Part shown: piece by piece, positions 10,683 to 22,747 of the stretch
How the letters are laid out: each line of letters starts with the position of its first letter
Position numbering within the stretch: position 1 is the first letter of the stretch
NCBI GenBank assembly: GCA_016630955.3
Contig: CM049985.1
Coordinates: 2,170,001-2,234,000, forward strand
DNA from: Didymella arachidicola
Taxonomy: Eukaryota; Ascomycota; Dothideomycetes; Pleosporales; Didymellaceae
DNA: 64,000 bases
Direction: 5' to 3'
Made by a program: the position numbers and the translations under genes
The notes under the pieces: generated by a model
The model's database searches: none
Told to the model about the DNA's origin: nothing
The model's input: only the letters and a program-made list of their open reading frames with translations

Positions 10683-13664
10683 ATGCCAGAATTGCTCCAC
10701 GGCATTCAAGACAACATACAGAGCCATCCTCTTATTGCCTACTCCTTCGCGACCAGCTTGATCATCATCCTCTCAGGAACCTTTCTCCATTTCGGCGGAC
10801 AGCCCTTCGTGCATACCCCAGGTTTCCCGGACCTTTTCTCCCTCGGGTACTACCACCAGCAGTCGGGTGACCTTCGCACAACTGCTTTCGATTCCTGGCA
10901 ACCGTTCGTGCGACAGCTTCAAACCGAGGTTTGCAATTTGCAAGATCACGCTGCGAGAACATTCCTCCATATCGGCGAGCGGGCGCGCGAGATCAGGCCT
11001 CTGTTTCTCGCACTTGCAGACCGCCTCACAACAAGAGCGGGCCATTCGCTGGAACATCCCTGGATAGCGGGGATATCAATATTTCAAGTCCTCACCGTAC
11101 TTGCACTCGCAGTATTTTTGCTTCGCATCCGCCGGATTTCAGGGTCTTGGATAGCGAGACATCGAGTTGTGACGGCAAATTCGCTACCCTTTGCTGCATT
11201 TGCCAGTTTCGTAGGTCAGGGGTCCTGTTCGGGTGATTGGCTGGTGGCTGCGCTAGTCATGGTCAGCTTCGACGTGTTCCAACACGCTTTAAGTGGAAAC
11301 GCTACCGTCGATGACGAATCACAACACCATAACGATGCACCGTTGGCGGCAGTTGAAACCCTCTTGGAGCAGACGCATACCCTTCTGACCGAATCGCAAA
11401 TTGTCGATCTACCTAGGCGATCACTTTCCCAGTCTCAAAAAGGGGTCCCCACTTCTATTATAGGGCCTCACGACTCGAATCACCGCGAGATCGTGCGACT
11501 ACAATGGTCCCTCACCGACTTGCAGACCGCAATCAAAACCAAGGATGTGGAGTTGGGCATTGCCCGGCAAGAGCTTCTTAATGCAAAGGATGCGCTTACA
11601 AGATCATTTTCAGACATCTCGACGCTGCAAAATGATATGAAGACCATGAAGCAAACCCTCGCAAAAGACCATCAAGCCATTGTTTATCGGAAAGACATCG
11701 AACTATTCGCCCTTCGCAAAGGCAACGAGCAGAAGGAGAGACACATGCAGGAGAAGGACTCGCAATTCAGTGAGACGTTCAAACAACAACGGGCCACACT
11801 GGAATTGAAGGAGGCTCAATTGAACGTGCTGAAAGAGCGACTCGCCGCCATGGAGCGTCAAGCCAGCCCTAGATTCAGTCACGATGCCATGTTCGAGCCG
11901 AATGGCAACGGAGACCACGCACTGGAGGTGCGTCTGCTGCGCGTCAAGAAGGGGCGACGGTCGCTGTCTGGCACGTCCAGCTCAGAGCAGGACAAAGATG
12001 CTATCATCGAGCAGTTAAAGCGTGAACTTAGCGCCGCCACGAAGTCCGCCGATGACGTTGTCAATCAACAAGCAGAGCTGCAAAGAGCTTGGGACATCAG
12101 CAAGAAAATCCAGCAAGCCCTTAAAGAAGAGCGGGAGCGCCATGATCAAACGAAGGTGTTTCTGCAGGAAGCAAGCGCGGAGCTTGAAGAGGCTCAGCAA
12201 AACAGAAGGAGGAGCAGGAGTGACCCATCACCAGGCCGTCTTCCCACGATTGAAGAGAACGACCAGACCGAGCTCGAGGCTATGTTTGACACGGCTCAGC
12301 AGGATAATTTGCGATTGCATATGGAGGTCGATGCTCTCGACAAGAGGGTCCGCGACGCCAACGCCCGGGTTTTCCTCGCTGACCAAGAAATCGAGGCGCT
12401 TCGCGAGCAATTGCGATTGGAACAAGCTATCAATGAAGACATGGAGACCGCTAGGCCTAGCGTCGTTCATCGCGTCCATTTCCAACGCATGGAGGGTCAG
12501 CTTAAGGAGAGCAGGGACGAACTGGTCAAGAAAGAAACAGAATTGCAAAATCTGAGACTGACTTTGGCCGGGAAGGATCGCCAACTCGAAGCACTCCGAG
12601 CAGATGTACAAGAAGCTGTAAGGAAGAGCGATTCCGCTCACTACGAGATCGAGAATCTCAGGCAATCTGTTGCAGATCTAGAGGCCTCGAGGGAGAGACT
12701 GCTGCAGAACCGTGAGCGTCTTGTTGTACAGCGGCCCACGCAACACGTATCCTCAACCGAATTCCTCTTAGCACGAGAAAGCGGTGCGACACTCGTCAAC
12801 GACAATAGTCCGCCATCATGGCTGCTGACGGCGCAAGATGATACTCCACCAGTACCAACCGCGCCCATGCTGGGCAGTCCAGCCTCGGGCAGTGTACAGC
12901 AGAGAGACAGCTCGCATGGGCACCAAATGAACCAGAGCAACTCTCAAAGACAAAGTCTGGCCAGCAATGCTCCTGTGGCCGACATGCGCAATGCAAAGAG
13001 GAGAAGCGGGTTGGGATTGCGAGACATGGTGAAGCGGATAGTCAAGAAGGACACCAGCACTGATGGTGTCCTCCGAAGCCCCACTACTCCGGAAGAACAC
13101 TGGAACAACAGGCCTACTACCGCAGTCAACACCACCGCACAGAAACCTGTGCCGCCGCCCATGCGCGAACGACGACTGTCCCTCACTTCGCATCCAGTGG
13201 AGCAGAAGAAGGAAGCCGACCCCATGCCACGGCCGATCCCTCGCCCAATTTCCGGTCCGTCAAATGCAGGGAACCGCCCGCGCACGAGTACAGCACCTAC
13301 TGCTTCTATCCTACGTCGCTTTCCTAGCAGAAAAGAGCTCGATGAGCAGCACCTGCAACGACCACGAACAGCAACACAGCCAGTCATTGATACACAAACA
13401 GCTGCTCTACCGAAAGCCGTACGCCCGTCAAACCTAAGGCGAAGCTCACAGCCGAGATACTACACCAGCTCCACTGCGACCAGGATCAACAGCACGGAAG
13501 ATCCGAAGCTTGAAGACGTACAGCCCCGAACTGCTACCACAGCACCATTAGCAAGCGTGGTCAAAGGGATGGACAAGCAATCAAAGCACGACTCGGGCGT
13601 CGGCGCCATCACGGAAGGAGAAAAAAGCAAGCTGAGCAGGTTGAGCTGGGGGCACACAGCGTAG
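10683..13664 (+). CDS. Large coiled-coil protein with N-terminal membrane segments
   Basis: A single-exon protein of 993 residues starting MPELLHG; the frame is open slightly further upstream but has no earlier ATG. Hydrophobic segments lie at about 20-36 (SFATSLIIILSGTFL), 135-155 (FQVLTVLALAVFLL) and 170-200. From about 270 to 690 the sequence is heptad-rich, with Glu/Lys/Gln and many repeats of LKE, ELE and LRE type. The last 300 residues are low-complexity, rich in Pro, Ser, Thr and Arg, with RP and TA runs. This suggests a membrane-tethered organiser or tether, but no domain identifies it. It lies 316 bp after PFF1 on the same strand. Confidence 0.8.
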   Translation: MPELLHGIQDNIQSHPLIAYSFATSLIIILSGTFLHFGGQPFVHTPGFPDLFSLGYYHQQSGDLRTTAFDSWQPFVRQLQTEVCNLQDHAARTFLHIGERAREIRPLFLALADRLTTRAGHSLEHPWIAGISIFQVLTVLALAVFLLRIRRISGSWIARHRVVTANSLPFAAFASFVGQGSCSGDWLVAALVMVSFDVFQHALSGNATVDDESQHHNDAPLAAVETLLEQTHTLLTESQIVDLPRRSLSQSQKGVPTSIIGPHDSNHREIVRLQWSLTDLQTAIKTKDVELGIARQELLNAKDALTRSFSDISTLQNDMKTMKQTLAKDHQAIVYRKDIELFALRKGNEQKERHMQEKDSQFSETFKQQRATLELKEAQLNVLKERLAAMERQASPRFSHDAMFEPNGNGDHALEVRLLRVKKGRRSLSGTSSSEQDKDAIIEQLKRELSAATKSADDVVNQQAELQRAWDISKKIQQALKEERERHDQTKVFLQEASAELEEAQQNRRRSRSDPSPGRLPTIEENDQTELEAMFDTAQQDNLRLHMEVDALDKRVRDANARVFLADQEIEALREQLRLEQAINEDMETARPSVVHRVHFQRMEGQLKESRDELVKKETELQNLRLTLAGKDRQLEALRADVQEAVRKSDSAHYEIENLRQSVADLEASRERLLQNRERLVVQRPTQHVSSTEFLLARESGATLVNDNSPPSWLLTAQDDTPPVPTAPMLGSPASGSVQQRDSSHGHQMNQSNSQRQSLASNAPVADMRNAKRRSGLGLRDMVKRIVKKDTSTDGVLRSPTTPEEHWNNRPTTAVNTTAQKPVPPPMRERRLSLTSHPVEQKKEADPMPRPIPRPISGPSNAGNRPRTSTAPTASILRRFPSRKELDEQHLQRPRTATQPVIDTQTAALPKAVRPSNLRRSSQPRYYTSSTATRINSTEDPKLEDVQPRTATTAPLASVVKGMDKQSKHDSGVGAITEGEKSKLSRLSWGHTA

Positions 13665-14217
13665 GTCGATCCTAGATCGTAATCGGGCACGAATGCTAAT
13701 TTGCAGCAGAAACAAGTTGAAGCGACGATCACTGTACTAGACGAAGTGAATGATAATGGAGACGATATAATACGAGATGAATGATGCATGAAAGAGGTGT
13801 CGGACCGGTTGGGTGTTTCTAGCATTATAGACCGTTGGCACGTTGGCAACCTAGCATTGCATATATACCATACATTCAAGCATATTGACAAAGTCGGGCC
13901 TGCCCGTCGCATTACTTTCAAATCATGCTTGACCCTTTCTCGCGTTCGTCGCGATGTCATGTCGCAAACGCGTTGTTGCCCCCAGTATACTGCCTCGAGA
14001 AAGATCTGACCAGCCCCCCCGCATTCCACTTTTGATGAGCCGCAGCTGCAGTAGCGTAGTCCTTATAGCAAGTAGAATTTAACCAGGTTGTAAGAGCCCG
14101 CTCGATAGCCACAAATGGCCACGAAGGCTACAGAGTGTGGATAGCACAATGGGGCGCCGCAAAACGCGCTTTCCTGGATGACCCTCGGTGGTGTCATAAG
14201 CTGCATCTCCATTTCCG
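13665..14217. other. Intergenic, no gene seen
   Basis: The 3' flank of the coiled-coil gene and the flank of the aminotransferase remnant. Open frames on the minus strand here mirror the coiled-coil gene and carry no domain signal. Confidence 0.5.
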
Positions 14218-14840
14218 ATGACAAACATCCACAATCGTTTGCACGTACCCAATTTCAGAGGACGACTAATGCGCGGAAATTTTTCGAAGGATATTTCGAA
14301 GGATGGAGGCCTTCGTCTTGCGACTACCTGGGTACGCCGGGGCCCGCCAGATGTGAAGGACGAACAATGGAATCACATCCCGAAGGCTACTGATGTCCAA
14401 GCATATATCAGCGCCAACGTCATGCAGGTGGACGAGGTTCGTATACTAGACCTCCGTGGTTTTTTCAAGACCTGCAATTCAGTCAATTTCTTATCGTCTG
14501 GGGAGACGAAGTGTGGGCGCCGACTAAAGATAATCAGATGCAAGGCATCACGCGTCAGAAGACGATTGACGTTTGTCGCACCAACGGCATCACCGTCCGT
14601 GAGCTGGACTTCACTCTTACAGAGGTATACGGCGCCGATGAAGCCTTCTGTACTGGCACTTTCCCATCACAGATCCACCTCACCGAAGTCGACAGGCGTC
14701 AAATCGGAGACGGCAAGCGCGGAGTCGTTACAGAAAAGATTCAGCAATTGTACACTGAGCTTGTTCGTCGCGACGTCAGTAGATCAAGGGAAGAGATTGA
14801 AGCGGAAGTGAATGCACCCCGAAGATTGTCTCGTTTGTAA
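14218..14840 (+). pseudogene. Fragment of a class IV (BCAT-like) aminotransferase, frameshifted
   Basis: The C-terminal half of a PLP-dependent fold-type IV aminotransferase. The first frame carries GGLRLATTWVRRGPPDVKD and TCNSVNFL. At about 14490 the homologous sequence jumps to another frame, reading WGDEVWAPTKDNQMQGITRQ, then READL-type and YGADEAFCTGTFPSQ motifs to a stop at 14840. One missing base explains the jump (TTCTTATCG where TTCTTTATCG would read through). The N-terminal domain is not recognisable upstream, so even a corrected frame is truncated. This fits a decaying gene copy, though a sequencing indel could account for the shift. Confidence 0.72.
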
Positions 14841-15287
14841 TTAGAGTCGCCTGCGAGGCGCATCCGTGTTCCGTAACCGGCTCCTGTTGCCACATTCACG
14901 GTCCACCAAAATCCTCCAAGCAAGTCAATTACTTCCAAGAGTCATCTTCTTGGACACCAGCGACGAAGCTTTTGGCAAGCTTCCGCCACACCTCATAGCT
15001 GTGGGGTATTGCGACATTACTAGTGCAAAATTCATGCGGCTCAAAAGTGGAGCATTTATCCCGTCGCATAGAGGAACACCGCAGATGGTAGTATCAAAGT
15101 ACGTAAAAACTGGGGAGCAATGTAAATATAAGCGATGGAGGCTGCTCGCCTTGCCCTTGATCTCCTGTCTCTAGTCGACTTGCACGCTCACCGTTGAGTA
15201 GGTTCGTCAATTTTGTAACTCGGTCCCTCGGATACAAGCTGCCGAACACATATCTCAATCTATCAAACTTGGCCGCATACATCTACC
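14841..15287. promoter_or_regulatory. 5' region of the ACS permease gene
   Basis: The 447 bp upstream of the permease start. It probably holds the promoter and leader. No confident TATA box or regulator site was identified. Confidence 0.4.
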
Positions 15288-16948
15288 ATGAGCTCGAAAG
15301 ATGTAGATATCGTGGGCAAAGCGCTGGAAAGCGACCTTGGAGATGAGTCGGTTGAGCCACTTACAAAAGCTCAGCGGAAGCGACTCGTGCTAAAGACCGA
15401 CCTTGTCATCATGCCTCTTGCAATAGTGTGCATGACCATTGCATTCTTGGACAAGGTAAGCCCGCCATTCAACTCTAGATGTTAGTCGTACTGAACAGAA
15501 CCTGTAGAATGCTCTGGGCTATGCCGCCGTTCTCGGCATCAAGGAAGATGCACACCTCGAGAATCAAGAGTACAGCTGGCTCGGCAGTATCTTCTATTTC
15601 GGATACCTCGCTATGGAATTCCCAACTCTATGGCTGATCACACGCTTCCCGGTGGGCAAGTACATTGGCATCTGTCTCACGATGTGGGGTGCTTGTCTTT
15701 GCTTCCTGTCGCTCTGCCACAACTTTGCTGGTCTCGCGACGGTGAGATTCATCCTCGGCATTCTGGAAGCAGCGACACTGCCTTGTATGATGCTGATAAA
15801 CGCAATGTGGTACCTGCGTGATGAACAGCCGTTGCGAACAGCTTTCTGGCACAACACATTCGCTGGTGTCTTTGGTGGCATCTTATCTTACGGCATCGGA
15901 AAGATCGGAGGTGCTCTGTCCACGTGGAAGGTACGTGAATTAATCCTAATAGTGAAGGCTTGGCTGATTACATAGTACATCTTTTTGATTTACGGAGCTT
16001 TCACCTTCCTGTTCGGTATTCTTTTCTTCTTCGCTATGCCTGATTCTCCATCCACCGCCTGGTTCTTCAATGCCGAAGAGAAGAAGCTCGCTGCCATTCG
16101 CCTCGCGCCCAATCAGACTGGCATCGAGTCTCGCAAGGTACGACACCTTGCACAGTATAGAAGCATATGTTGACGAGTACTAGAGATTCCAACGCAAGCA
16201 AATCTGGGAAGCCTTCAGGGATCCAAAATGCTACATGATCTGGCTCACGGCCCTCGGATACGCAGTGGCCAATGCCGGCATCACCAATTTCAATCCGCTC
16301 ATCATTTCCGGCTACGGCTTCGGAAAAACAAAGACGCTGCTCATGGCGACACCACAAGCTGCCGTAGCCATGGTTGCTAGTGCAGGTCTGACCGCAGTCT
16401 CCATGTATGTACCGAATGTACGGTGTTTCTTCTGGATTTTCGGGGCCACAATGGGTCTGATCGGCGCTGTGATGGTGCATACTCTCCATTCGCCAGGAAC
16501 ACAGAACGCGAGTTTGGCTGGCGTCTACCTCATGGGCTTTTACAACGTGCCATGGGTGTTCACGTTGAGCTTGAGCAGCTCCAACACGGGAGGAGCGACG
16601 AAGAAGAGTTTCATGGGTATCACATGTGCAGTCATGTACGGTATGTATCCCACAATCTTTTTGGTCTACGCGAATACTAATGTTGTAATAGCGGTTGGCA
16701 ACATCATTGGCCCTCAGTTCTTCGTCTCATCGCAGTCGCCTACGTATCCGCTGGGTATTGGGTCCATGTTGGTTGCATTCGCGTTGATGGCAGTCTGTGG
16801 GATCGTATACTACGCATTGTGTATCTTCGAGAACAAGCGTAGGGACAAAGTTTATGGTGCTGCGCGGGACGAAGCCGTGGTTGGGCTGCAAGCAGAAAGG
16901 GACGACTTGACGGACCGTCAAAACGTCAACTTTAGATACACCTACTGA
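15288..16948 (+). CDS. MFS permease, anion:cation symporter (Dal5/allantoate-permease type)
   Basis: A 12-helix plasma-membrane transporter for organic anions or vitamins such as allantoate, nicotinate, pantothenate or biotin; the substrate cannot be read from sequence. Exons are 15288-15455, 15508-15930, 15976-16137, 16184-16640 and 16692-16948. The last intron is 51 bp and stays open, so it could be missed, but its removal gives the family motif AVGNIIGPQFF. Other hallmarks are the cytosolic start ending IAFLDK-NALGYAAV and WYLRDEQPLRTAFWHN. Its neighbours, a dehydrogenase, a sugar transporter and a Zn2Cys6 regulator, suggest a catabolic cluster. Confidence 0.9.
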
Positions 16949-17111
16949 AGCCTGCAGATCGAAAGATGCTCGGTAATGACACAAAAGCGGCTGTAGTCCC
17001 ATGGATATTATCTTAGTGCATACAGTACACTCAGACTATGCCTGCCTCCCAGATTTTCGACACTTTCACTCATGGCTAGCTGTCTTTGCGAGTCGCTCAT
17101 AACCCCTTGAT

Positions 17112-18049
17112 TCATGCAGACGCACAGTGCCCTCCATCAACCCTCAAATCTGCACCCGTCATGAATCCACTACCATCGGCAAGCAGGAACACAGCAGGCG
17201 CCTTGAAATCATCAGGCACGCCAAGCTTGCCCAACAACGCACCCCTCATCCACGTCTCCTCCAGACCTGGGTCTGCCGCGAGCAACTCATCCGTCATCGC
17301 AGTCCTAATGTACTGATTCATGATTAGCAACGTCTTTACCAAAGCTAGCGTACTAGACTCACCCCAGGACTCAACGTGTTGACCCTGATCCCGTACTGTC
17401 CCCATTCCTGCGCCAAGCTCCTACACATCTGCTGTACAGCGCTCTTACTCGAGTTGTACGCCGTACATGTCAGTCCGCGATTTGCGATCTGCCCGCTCAT
17501 GCTCGCAATCAGCACAATGCTCCCGTGTCTGCCGTTCTGTTGGAGGATCCTGGCGGTCTGTTTGACGCTGACGAAAGCACCGACTACGTTGACGCGCAGG
17601 ATGCGCTCGAAGTCGGCGCTGGAGTACTCGAGAGCTGGCACGCGTTGTTGGATTCCGGCACAGGCTATCATGCCGCTTAGTGGTGCGCCGAGCTTCGAGC
17701 CCAACTCCTCGATAGCGTCGAGCACGGAGGTGACGTCGACTTCGCTGGTGACGTCACATTTGTGATATGAGACTGTGAGGCTGGACTGCTTGGCTAGTTT
17801 CGTGAGGGCTGAGTACTCTGGCTCGCTGGGCTCCGGTAGCAGGTCGATCAAGGCAGCGTGGCCACCTGCCTCGACAACGGCAAAGGCCAATGTCAAGCCG
17901 AGGCCACGGCCACCGCCGGTGATAGCTATTGTCTTGTTGCGTAGAGAGAAGAGTGCAGGGATCTGGTTCGAGGGCACATGTTGCGAGAATGTCTGGTTTG
18001 TCGGATTGTCTGTGGTATCGATTGCCTCTGGTGCCATGTTTTTTGTCAT
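17112..18049 (-). CDS. Short-chain dehydrogenase/reductase (polyol or sorbose reductase-like)
   Basis: An NAD(P)-dependent oxidoreductase of 295 residues from exons 17363-18049 and 17112-17312; the 50-bp intron joins LSPG to YIRTAMT, the family norm. The cofactor loop is TGGGRGLG, the active-site block is IASMSG (Ser) with YNSSK (Tyr and Lys), and the C-terminus GADLRVDGG is typical of classical SDRs. An extra N-terminal stretch of about 35 residues precedes the fold. The closest described types are arabinitol/sorbose reductases, but substrate assignment is an inference. It is divergent from the sugar transporter, consistent with co-regulation. Confidence 0.9.
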
Positions 18050-18707
18050 GTGTCTTTGTAGGGGAGTTGATAGAGGTGGGAGCGATTGTAGGCCTGAAAG
18101 GGATCGAGGTCGTTGTGCTGGCAGGACTCGTTCGTCAAGAGGGCAGCGGACTCAACGACGACTTTACTGGGGTTTGAGCCATTTTGAAGCTGATTCGGAC
18201 GTGCAGTAGACTGGTAAGAATTCTCAATCTCGCAATGGGGATGTGGGGAAAGATTTCGCCTCAAAAGCGTTGAGCTGTTGTGCTGTGGACGTTTACCGCA
18301 GGCGTTGATGGTCGCTTGACCCTTCGTCTCCACAAGTTGGTGGAGTATATTGCCCTTTCGACCGATCGGGTAATCCGAAGCACCATCTTTTCTCCAGCCT
18401 CGCATCGAACCGACAACGCTAGCGCCCGGTTTGGCCAAAATGAGGAGTATTGCCTGATGCAGTTAGTGTCGTCATACCTGCACTCCACGATGGCTTCTCC
18501 GCATGGAGAGGAGGATGAAGGCCACGATGACGGTGGCATCTCCACAAAAGTCAAGAACTTGGAGGTAATCTGGAGGACGCACGAGGTCCGTGACGGGGGC
18601 TTGACTCTGCGTGCATATATCTTGATGGATCCACCCTGATGTGAATCCATCGGGCTATTGCCAATCGTCTCTGTCACTGCTCCCCTTCAATCCTCAACTT
18701 CTTCAGT
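18050..18707. promoter_or_regulatory. Divergent promoter region, SDR and sugar transporter
   Basis: 658 bp separate the two start codons, so both promoters lie here. No long coding frame with domain content was seen. The nearby Zn2Cys6 regulator would be expected to bind CGG-type half-sites; I did not find a clear paired site. Confidence 0.5.
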
Positions 18708-20553
18708 ATGACCATCCTTACCGGGCGTGCTCTCAACTGGGCAATCACGGCCACGGCCGGCTCTGGCTTTCTCCTCTTCGGTTATGGTAGATGATGATAC
18801 ATCGCAGATGCATGGTTGGTAACTGATGATGTGACAGATCAAGGAGTCATGTCTGGATTGTTGACCGGATACGCATTTACACGAACCTTTCCTGAAATCG
18901 ATACTACCGAGGGTGCTGGTGGTAGCTCGTCCCTTCAGGGTACAGTCGTGGCCATTTACGAGATCGGCTGCTTCTTCGGCGCCATCTTTTGTCTGGTCTT
19001 TGGGGAGAAACTCGGCAGACGCAAGTGTATCATGCTTGGTTGTATCATTCTGAGTATCGGCGCTGCTCTCCAAAGCGCTGCTTTTGGCATCCCACAGATG
19101 ATCGTTGGCCGCATCATTGCAGGCTTGGGCAATGGCATAAACACCAGTACGATTCGTAGGTCGATTCATCGCTGCACACCAAGACGCGGCTAACCAAGAC
19201 AGCTGTGTGGCACTCCGAGCTGATGAAAGCAAACGACCGTGGACGCGGTCTCTGCATTGAGCTCGCCATCAATATCTTTGGCGTCATGGCCGCGTATTGG
19301 GTCGACTACGGCATGAGTTTTGTCGCCAACGACGCTCAGTTCCGTTTCCCCCTTGCGCTCCAGATCCTGTTCGCAATCGTTACGTTTTTTGGCATACTTG
19401 TTCTTCCTGAATCACCACGTATGCCCTTCCAGACACGAGATCGCTTCGTGCTGCGTAGCTGACAAGCTCTAGGATGGCTCATCGTACACGACCGAGTCGA
19501 AGAGGCGAAACACATCCTGTGGGCAGTTGAGAAGAACGCAAAGGAAATCGACCCCGACAATGAGATACTGAAGCGCGAGCTGGGCGAGATCCAGCACGCC
19601 ATCGCAGAAGAACGTGCGGCCGCCGCTGGCTCGAGCTACAAAGCACTGTTGAAGAACGGAGATCAACGCTTCTTCTACAGGACGATGCTCGGTATCGGTG
19701 GCCAGTTCATGCAGCAGCTCTCTGGTAAGTCTTGAAGAGCCTTCGAAATCATCACCTCGCTAACCCCCATCAGGTATCAATCTGATCACCTACGTACGTG
19801 TCATACACGATCACACATTGATCTTGCCGTGGACTTGCTGACAAACGACAGTACGCACCTGTAATCTTTCAGCAGTCGGTAGGTATCTCGCGTAACCTGT
19901 CTCTGCTGCTGGCTGGCTTCAACGGCATTGCATACTTCTTCTCATCTCTCATCCCCATCTGGTGCATCGAGCGCCTCGGACGCCGCAAGCTCATGCTGTT
20001 CGCTGCCGGCGGCCAATGTGCATGTATGGCGATACTTGCTGTGACTGTCGCAGATGGAAGTAAGAGTGCGGGTATCGTGGCAATTGTCATGTTATTCTTG
20101 TTCAACTTCTTCTTCGCGGTTGGCCTACTGGCTATTCCGTGGCTCTTGCCTGCCGAGTACGCACCCCTCGCGATCCGAACCAGAGCTGCTGCGCTCGCCA
20201 CTGCCAGCAACTGGATCTTCACCTTCCTCGTTGTGGAGATCACTCCAGTCAGCATCAACAGTATTGGTAAGAGCGATGTTTACCCGAGTTACTGAGCGAT
20301 TCAGCTGACCACAGCAGGCTGGCGCACATACGTGTACTTTGGCGTGTTCAACGCGTTCTTCGTACCCCTCATCTACTTCTACTTCCCCGAGACGCGCGGA
20401 CTATCGCTCGAGCATATCGACAAGCTCTTTACTGGCGGTAAGGTAGAGCTGCACTGGAAGGCAAGCATGGGAGATGGTGGTGACGGAGGAAATATCAGCG
20501 ACGCGTCAAAAGAGGCCAACACGCAGATGATTGAGACAGCTAAGCATGGCTGA
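18708..20553 (+). CDS. MFS sugar transporter
   Basis: A 511-residue sugar porter of the plasma membrane. Seven exons fit: 18708-18786, 18838-19155, 19203-19418, 19473-19724, 19774-19793, 19852-20266 and 20318-20553. The fifth exon is only 20 bp and encodes part of GINLITY. Hallmarks are FGYDQGVMSG in helix 1, GEKLGRRK, GRIIAGLGNGINTST, LPESPRW, QQLSGINLITYYAP, ERLGRRK and PETRGLSLE. Helices match the 12-segment fold. Divergent from the SDR and upstream of a Zn2Cys6 regulator. Confidence 0.95.
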
Positions 20554-20825
20554 GTGTGAACTGACTGTTGGCTTAAGAAAGTGTTTAGACGCTGCGCACA
20601 GGATGATGCAATCGCGTAAACACGAGTTGAGGCGTGAAAGGGCCAATACGAATGTGGATAGTTTAATGCGGGGGCCCCCATTCCGTAGTAGTTCGACGCT
20701 AGGGGATACTAATTTGGGTCCTCCCGTGGATGGCCTATGCAACAACCTTTCATCGAAAACCATGCTTGATTCTTCATCTACGCAGTTCATCTTACACCAA
20801 TGCTCTGTAGAAACAAAAGAAGGCC

Positions 20826-22747
20826 ATGACCGACAATGACAGAGCAACCGAGGAGAAGCCGAAGCGAGCAAGAGTGCGCTCAGGCTGCATGCGCTGCAAA
20901 ACGAAACGACGCAAATGTGACGAAGCAAAGCCGGTGTGTGGCCGATGCAAAGATAAGAAAGAGACCTGCCAATGGGGTACACGCATTGTCTTCCGTGAGA
21001 GAAACAACCGTAGTCTGGACACGCCACAGCTATTCTCGACACACAAGAAGCTAAAAAGCGCTGCGCCTGGCAACTTCGAGATTCAAGACGTGACCGCTGA
21101 AGTCATTCGGGATCATGAACAGCAAGAATTCTCAGGGTGCCCGCCCCAAAGGTCCATGTCGACACAGAGCACAGTTCCGCCGCAGACTGCGAACGGAGAT
21201 GTCCCGTTCGACGCCGTCAATGCTTGGAAGATGCCGCCTCCCATGGACATGATGGCACTCGTGGATTCCAACTCGGTTCGAGACGGAAGCACATACCATG
21301 ACCCACCACACGAGAGCATCGACAATGTCTCAAATGGGCTACCGGCCGTTGAGGACCTTTCATACATATGGCCCAGTCCAACAGCTCATGGTCTCTACGA
21401 CGACAGCATCTTCCTTCCTGGCTCAGCCTACCTCGACGCGCACTCTACACTCCGTAGCCATCTTTACCACGAAGCGAATGCGAGCGCTGCTACTCGTGAG
21501 GGAACGCCGGAGCCACGTTTCGATGACAAGTCCGAAGCAATCTTTTCCGGCGGTGCTTCATCAGGCCACACAACGCCGCGCCAAACCGCCGTGACCGGGG
21601 AGGAGTTTTCTCTACTGCAAAACTGGGTCGAAGAAGGCAAGTGTTGCTTGCGGTGGTCATGGCCATGTACTGACATTTGTCTCTAGTCGCTCCGTGGTTG
21701 GACAAATTCGACAGCCACCGCTTGTTCCAGCACACACTACCGATCATGGCACGCTCACACGCACACCTGCGGTATGCGATCCTTGCCACTTCTGCTCGAC
21801 AGCTAGAACGCAAGGAACGCAGCGCACACACCGATCGCAGTCTCTATCTGTACCAAAAAGCGATCCAGCTCGTGCTCCCTGAGCTACACACCCGCAGCAC
21901 CGCAGTAATCGCATCTTGCGTAGTGCTCTGCGTTCTTGAGATGCAGAGTAGTTCGCCCAAAGCCTGGCGACAGCATTTGGATGGCTGCGCGCATCTCATA
22001 CAGGCCTCGGGCATCCATGGGCTGTCAGGTGGCATCAACCAGGCACTGTTCTGGTGCTTTGCACGCATGGACGTATGCGGAGGCCTGATCACCTCGATGA
22101 ACACGCTCATACCGATGCAAAGCTGGGCTCCGGGAACCACGCTCGAGGACCATGCCACGCTGTTCAAGGTATCGAGTGACTTCAACGCGCATGCCTGCTA
22201 CGCGGTGTATCTCTGCGGCCACGTCCTGGATCTGCTCGCTGGCCACCCGCAGCTGGCGTCCCGCGTGAGCATCTCGGCCCGCAGCGCCGACAGATCGTCA
22301 TCACACTATACTTCTCGCTGGACGCAGCTCTGGCAGTACATATGCGACTGGCATCATCACCGGCCCGACGAAATGCTCCCCATACACGTGGTCGAAACCT
22401 CCCCGTTCCCCAAGATCCTGTACAGCAACCCCGCCGCCATCTCAGGAAACCAGCTGCACCACACCGCGTCCATCCTGATGCTGCAGCACAAGCCCGCGGG
22501 TCTGGACCTGACACCTCACCCGAAATCCATCTTCTGGCACGCAAGGCGCGCCTGCGCCATCTCGATCAGCAACCACCACCACGGCGCGTGGACAAATTCC
22601 ATTCAGCCCCTGTGGATTGCGGGACAGTGGATGAGCCATCCGGGCGAGCAGACGGCGATACTGGAGCTGCTGGCGCGCATCGAGGAGGAGACTGGCTGGG
22701 GCACCAAGTGGCGCGCGGAGGATCTGAAAGCGTTTTGGGGTGAATGA
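20826..22747 (+). CDS. Zn2Cys6 transcription factor, cluster-associated
   Basis: A 623-residue nuclear regulator. The zinc cluster spans Cys21, 24, 31, 38, 41 and 48 (GCMRCKTKRRKC...CGRCKDKKETC) and is followed by basic residues, a disordered acidic/Ser-rich region, and a C-terminal fungal TF regulatory region beginning VAPWLDKFDSHRLF. Exons are 20826-21636 and 21687-22747. The only intron that restores the frame has a GC donor (G|GCAAGT) and a TAG acceptor, with a CTGAC branch site, so it is a GC-AG intron. Position at the end of the transporter/SDR block suggests it controls those genes. Confidence 0.92.

Noticed and set aside
14866..15174. 102-codon open frame before the permease
   Set aside because: No hydrophobic pattern, motif or splice context that supports a gene.
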